Program-made: the position numbers and the translations under genes
The notes under the pieces: model-generated
What the model was told of the DNA's origin: nothing
Database searches by the model: none
The model's input: only the letters and a program-made list of their open reading frames with translations
Shown: positions 62,166 to 64,000 of the stretch, piece by piece
Numbering within the stretch: position 1 is the first letter of the stretch
How the letters are laid out: the number at the start of each line of letters is the position of its first letter
DNA from: Crenobacter cavernae
GTDB lineage: Bacteria > Pseudomonadota > Gammaproteobacteria > Burkholderiales > Chromobacteriaceae
Assembly (NCBI RefSeq): GCF_003355495.1
Contig: NZ_CP031337.1
Location: 248,001 to 312,000, forward strand
Length of the DNA stretch: 64,000 bases
Direction of reading: 5' to 3'

Positions 62166-62885
62166 GTGGAAATAGCCGCCCTGGGCCACGCGCCCCACCT
62201 CGACTGGATCCGGCGCCGCCTGGTGGCCCGGGGCTTCGTCTTGGCCGGCGTCGGCGCGGCGATGCTCCCCGGCCAGCCCGACTGGCAGGGCCTCGCCGCC
62301 CCCGGGCTGCTGGTCGACCTCGGCCAACCTACGCTTGCCAACGCGCGCTACCGCGCCGAGCTTGCGCACGCGGTCCCCGCCGCCTACGTCGAACTGGCCG
62401 GCGCCTGGCATCCGCTCGGCGAGCAGTACGGCTTCATGCTGATCGCCGCCGGCGACGACGATGCCCTTTGCGTCGCCTGCCCCGTCCTCGACGCACTCGC
62501 CCCGCTGCCCGGCGCCTGGTTGAATGCCGGCCCGGCCGGGGCGGCAGGCTTCGTGCACAGCTACCTCGACCGGCTGACGCGCGCCTGCCTCGCCGCCTGG
62601 CCGCACGACGCCCAATCCCAGCCGGACTGCCCCGGACTCTTCGACAGCCAGCGCGCGCTGACCGAGGAACTGGTCGCGCTGTCCGACGCCTACTGGCAAA
62701 GCCTCGGCGAAGCCGCCGAACCCGACGCCAACCTCGTCTCCGAATTCGCCCTGCCGCTACCGCTGCAACGCCACTACGCGCGCACCCTCGCCGGCGTCAC
62801 CCTGTACGCCTTCGGCCAGCACGGCCTGTTCAACGAACTCCTCGAACGACTCTGGCAACAGCAGGCGCCCGCGGCGCCGCGCTAG
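62166..62885 (+). CDS. Hypothetical protein (239 aa)
   Basis: GTG start at 62166 chosen so the frame does not overlap the LysR gene; upstream translation is low-complexity Arg/Pro. The product (EIAALGHAPHLDWIRRRLV, LLVDLGQPTLANARYRAELA, LFDSQRALTEELVALSDAYWQ) is rich in Ala/Leu, soluble, with no signal peptide or recognisable catalytic motif. Codon use is like the core. A motif copy at 62319 lies in its coding sequence. Possibly co-transcribed with the LysR gene. Confidence 0.6.
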   Translation: MEIAALGHAPHLDWIRRRLVARGFVLAGVGAAMLPGQPDWQGLAAPGLLVDLGQPTLANARYRAELAHAVPAAYVELAGAWHPLGEQYGFMLIAAGDDDALCVACPVLDALAPLPGAWLNAGPAGAAGFVHSYLDRLTRACLAAWPHDAQSQPDCPGLFDSQRALTEELVALSDAYWQSLGEAAEPDANLVSEFALPLPLQRHYARTLAGVTLYAFGQHGLFNELLERLWQQQAPAAPR

Positions 62886-62904
62886 CCGCTCTCCAGGCGA
62901 CAAA

Positions 62905-62933
62905 AAACCCGCCGGGGATCGCTCCCGGGCGGG
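62905..62933 (-). terminator. Phasin terminator
   Basis: ACCCGCC...GGCGGGT with inner GGGA/TCCC pairs; on the minus strand followed by six Ts. Between convergent genes. Confidence 0.8.
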
Positions 62934-62958
62934 TCAAGCGCTTACAGCGGAGGAAAGA

Positions 62959-63531
62959 TCAGGCGACGTCGTTGCCGGTGGCCGGCTTCTTGCGGGCGAC
63001 GGCGGCGGTCGCTGCCTGCGCCGAGTGGGTCGCGGCTTCGACGCCGGCTTCGGCCAGGTCGGCGCTCACCTTCTTGGCGGTCTGGCTCACGCTCTCGAAA
63101 GCGGCGTTGGTGGTGTTGATGAAGGTCTTCACCGCGTTCACCGCGACGTCGGAACCGGCCGGCGCGCTCTTGGCGAAGCGGTCGAGGCCGCCGATCACGT
63201 TCTTGTTCAGTTCGGCCACCTGCTCTTCGAGGAAGGCGGCGATTTCGTTCTGGGTGGTCAGCGACGCGTCGTAGACGTTACGCGCGACGGTGAAGGCCTG
63301 GTCGATGGTCGGCTGCGCCTGGGCGGCTTGCCATTCGGTCAGCGCCTTGGCGTCCTTCACTTCGGACAGCGACTTGATGACCTTGGCGTTGTCGGCCAAC
63401 AGTTTGCGCGACAGTTCCAGCTGCAGGCTGGCGAAACGCTCGGCGCTGCCGAGCAGGATCGCGGAGAAACGGACGGCCTTGTCCAGCTGGGCTTGGCCGA
63501 GGGCGGAAAACTCTTGCTGATTGATCGACAT
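62959..63531 (-). CDS. phaP: Phasin family protein
   Basis: 190 aa, alpha-helical granule-associated protein coating polyhydroxyalkanoate inclusions. FSALGQAQLDKAVRFSAIL, ASLQLELSRKLLADNAKVI and the Ala-rich tail with KKPATGNDVA are typical of the phasin_2 family. The ATG at 63531 has AGGAG 8 nt upstream. No pha synthase is nearby; single gene. Suggests PHA storage capacity. Confidence 0.88.
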   Translation of the reverse strand: MSINQQEFSALGQAQLDKAVRFSAILLGSAERFASLQLELSRKLLADNAKVIKSLSEVKDAKALTEWQAAQAQPTIDQAFTVARNVYDASLTTQNEIAAFLEEQVAELNKNVIGGLDRFAKSAPAGSDVAVNAVKTFINTTNAAFESVSQTAKKVSADLAEAGVEAATHSAQAATAAVARKKPATGNDVA

Positions 63532-63540
63532 GTCAGACAC

Positions 63541-63880
63541 TCCTCACTTATTGGTTGGCACGACTCGGATTAAACGACCGGAACCGCTTTGCTGCATTGC
63601 ACAATCCCATACTAGGAGCGCCGCAATAGCATGTCAAATGTTTTTTTGCACTGCAGCAACCGGCAAGCCGCTCTGTTTACTGATATTTTTATCACACTCT
63701 ATAGAAATGTCATGATTTTTGCGTGACACTCTGCTGCAGTGCACTGCGGCACGGGTGGACAAGGTGCGACACCGGCGCCGGCCAAGCGCGATAAAGCGCC
63801 ATCAAGCCGTTGAAAGGCCCACGGCAAGGCTTTAAACTCGCTCATATTCATTGAAGAAATCTATCTTCCGGATAGCGACC
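63541..63880. other. Divergent promoter region of phasin and minC
   Basis: 340 bp, relatively AT-rich at 63670-63725 (long T-runs). Holds the phasin and minC promoters; no boxes could be fixed. TGCACTGCAG-like and CTGCAGTGCACTGC stretches occur at 63650 and 63730 but form no clear operator pair. Confidence 0.4.
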
Positions 63881-64000
63881 ATGAGCCAAACGGCGACCGC
63901 CTTCGACATCAAATCCGCCAGCCTCGACCTGCTGGCCCTGCACCTGAAAACCGCCGATGCCGGCGCGCTGATCGCAGCGCTCGAAGAGCGTTTCGCGGTC
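63881..64000 (+). CDS. minC: Septum site-determining protein MinC, 3' partial
   Basis: First 40 codons: SQTATAFDIKSASLDLLALH followed by LKTADAGALIAALEERF, the N-terminal domain pattern of MinC (FtsZ inhibitor). It runs off the right edge; minD and minE are expected next. Confidence 0.8.
   Translation, partial: MSQTATAFDIKSASLDLLALHLKTADAGALIAALEERFAV

Overview
The window comes from a GC-rich, flagellated, ubiquinone-using betaproteobacterium. A flhB-flhA-flhF-fleN-fliA-motC block, ubiG and coq7, a PHA-type phasin, minC and NasT-controlled nitrate assimilation all fit. The overall mix suggests Neisseriales, Chromobacteriaceae-like; that placement is inference and no 16S gene is present.

Positions 1-6120 are an accessory block of visibly lower GC than the rest. 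It holds a left-truncated CoiA-like nuclease-fold protein, a Cap4/DUF4297-like nuclease, a small orphan, a CBS-pair protein ending in a HEPN-type Rx4H motif, and an HNH nuclease carrying six 41-residue DnaJ-like zinc modules. It reads as a defence-type island. No integrase, transposase or att site is visible.

Positions 6120-23650 are core: a PAS-PAS-GGDEF-EAL regulator, mtaD-ubiG, a GntR regulator, thyA-folA, the late flagellar/chemotaxis-type operon with a fleN whose Walker A lysines are both missing, and a repair pair (umuC plus a DnaQ/GIY-YIG fusion). A tRNA-Arg/tRNA-Glu pair follows (23.77-23.92 kb). Positions 24-46.9 kb are mixed: DUF3291 and VOC proteins, ygiQ, metNIQ, a frameshifted ATP-binding gene, an autotransporter, an H-NOX/c-di-GMP pair, an infA paralogue, ettA and small enzymes.

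Positions 46.9-57.9 kb, on the minus strand, form a nitrate assimilation locus: nasT, a nasS remnant, a sigma-54 promoter, an ANTAR two-hexaloop element plus attenuator, narK-type transporter, PP2C-kinase fusion, nirB, nirD, nasA and cobA. A large inverted repeat sits between nirD and nasA. The window ends with nhaD, coq7, ppa, a LysR regulator, an orphan, a phasin and the start of minC.

Across the core, but absent from the left island, a 13-bp motif CTCGGCCAAC(C/G)TT recurs more than a dozen times. It often occurs as inverted pairs forming terminators, an arrangement like that of Neisseria uptake sequences.
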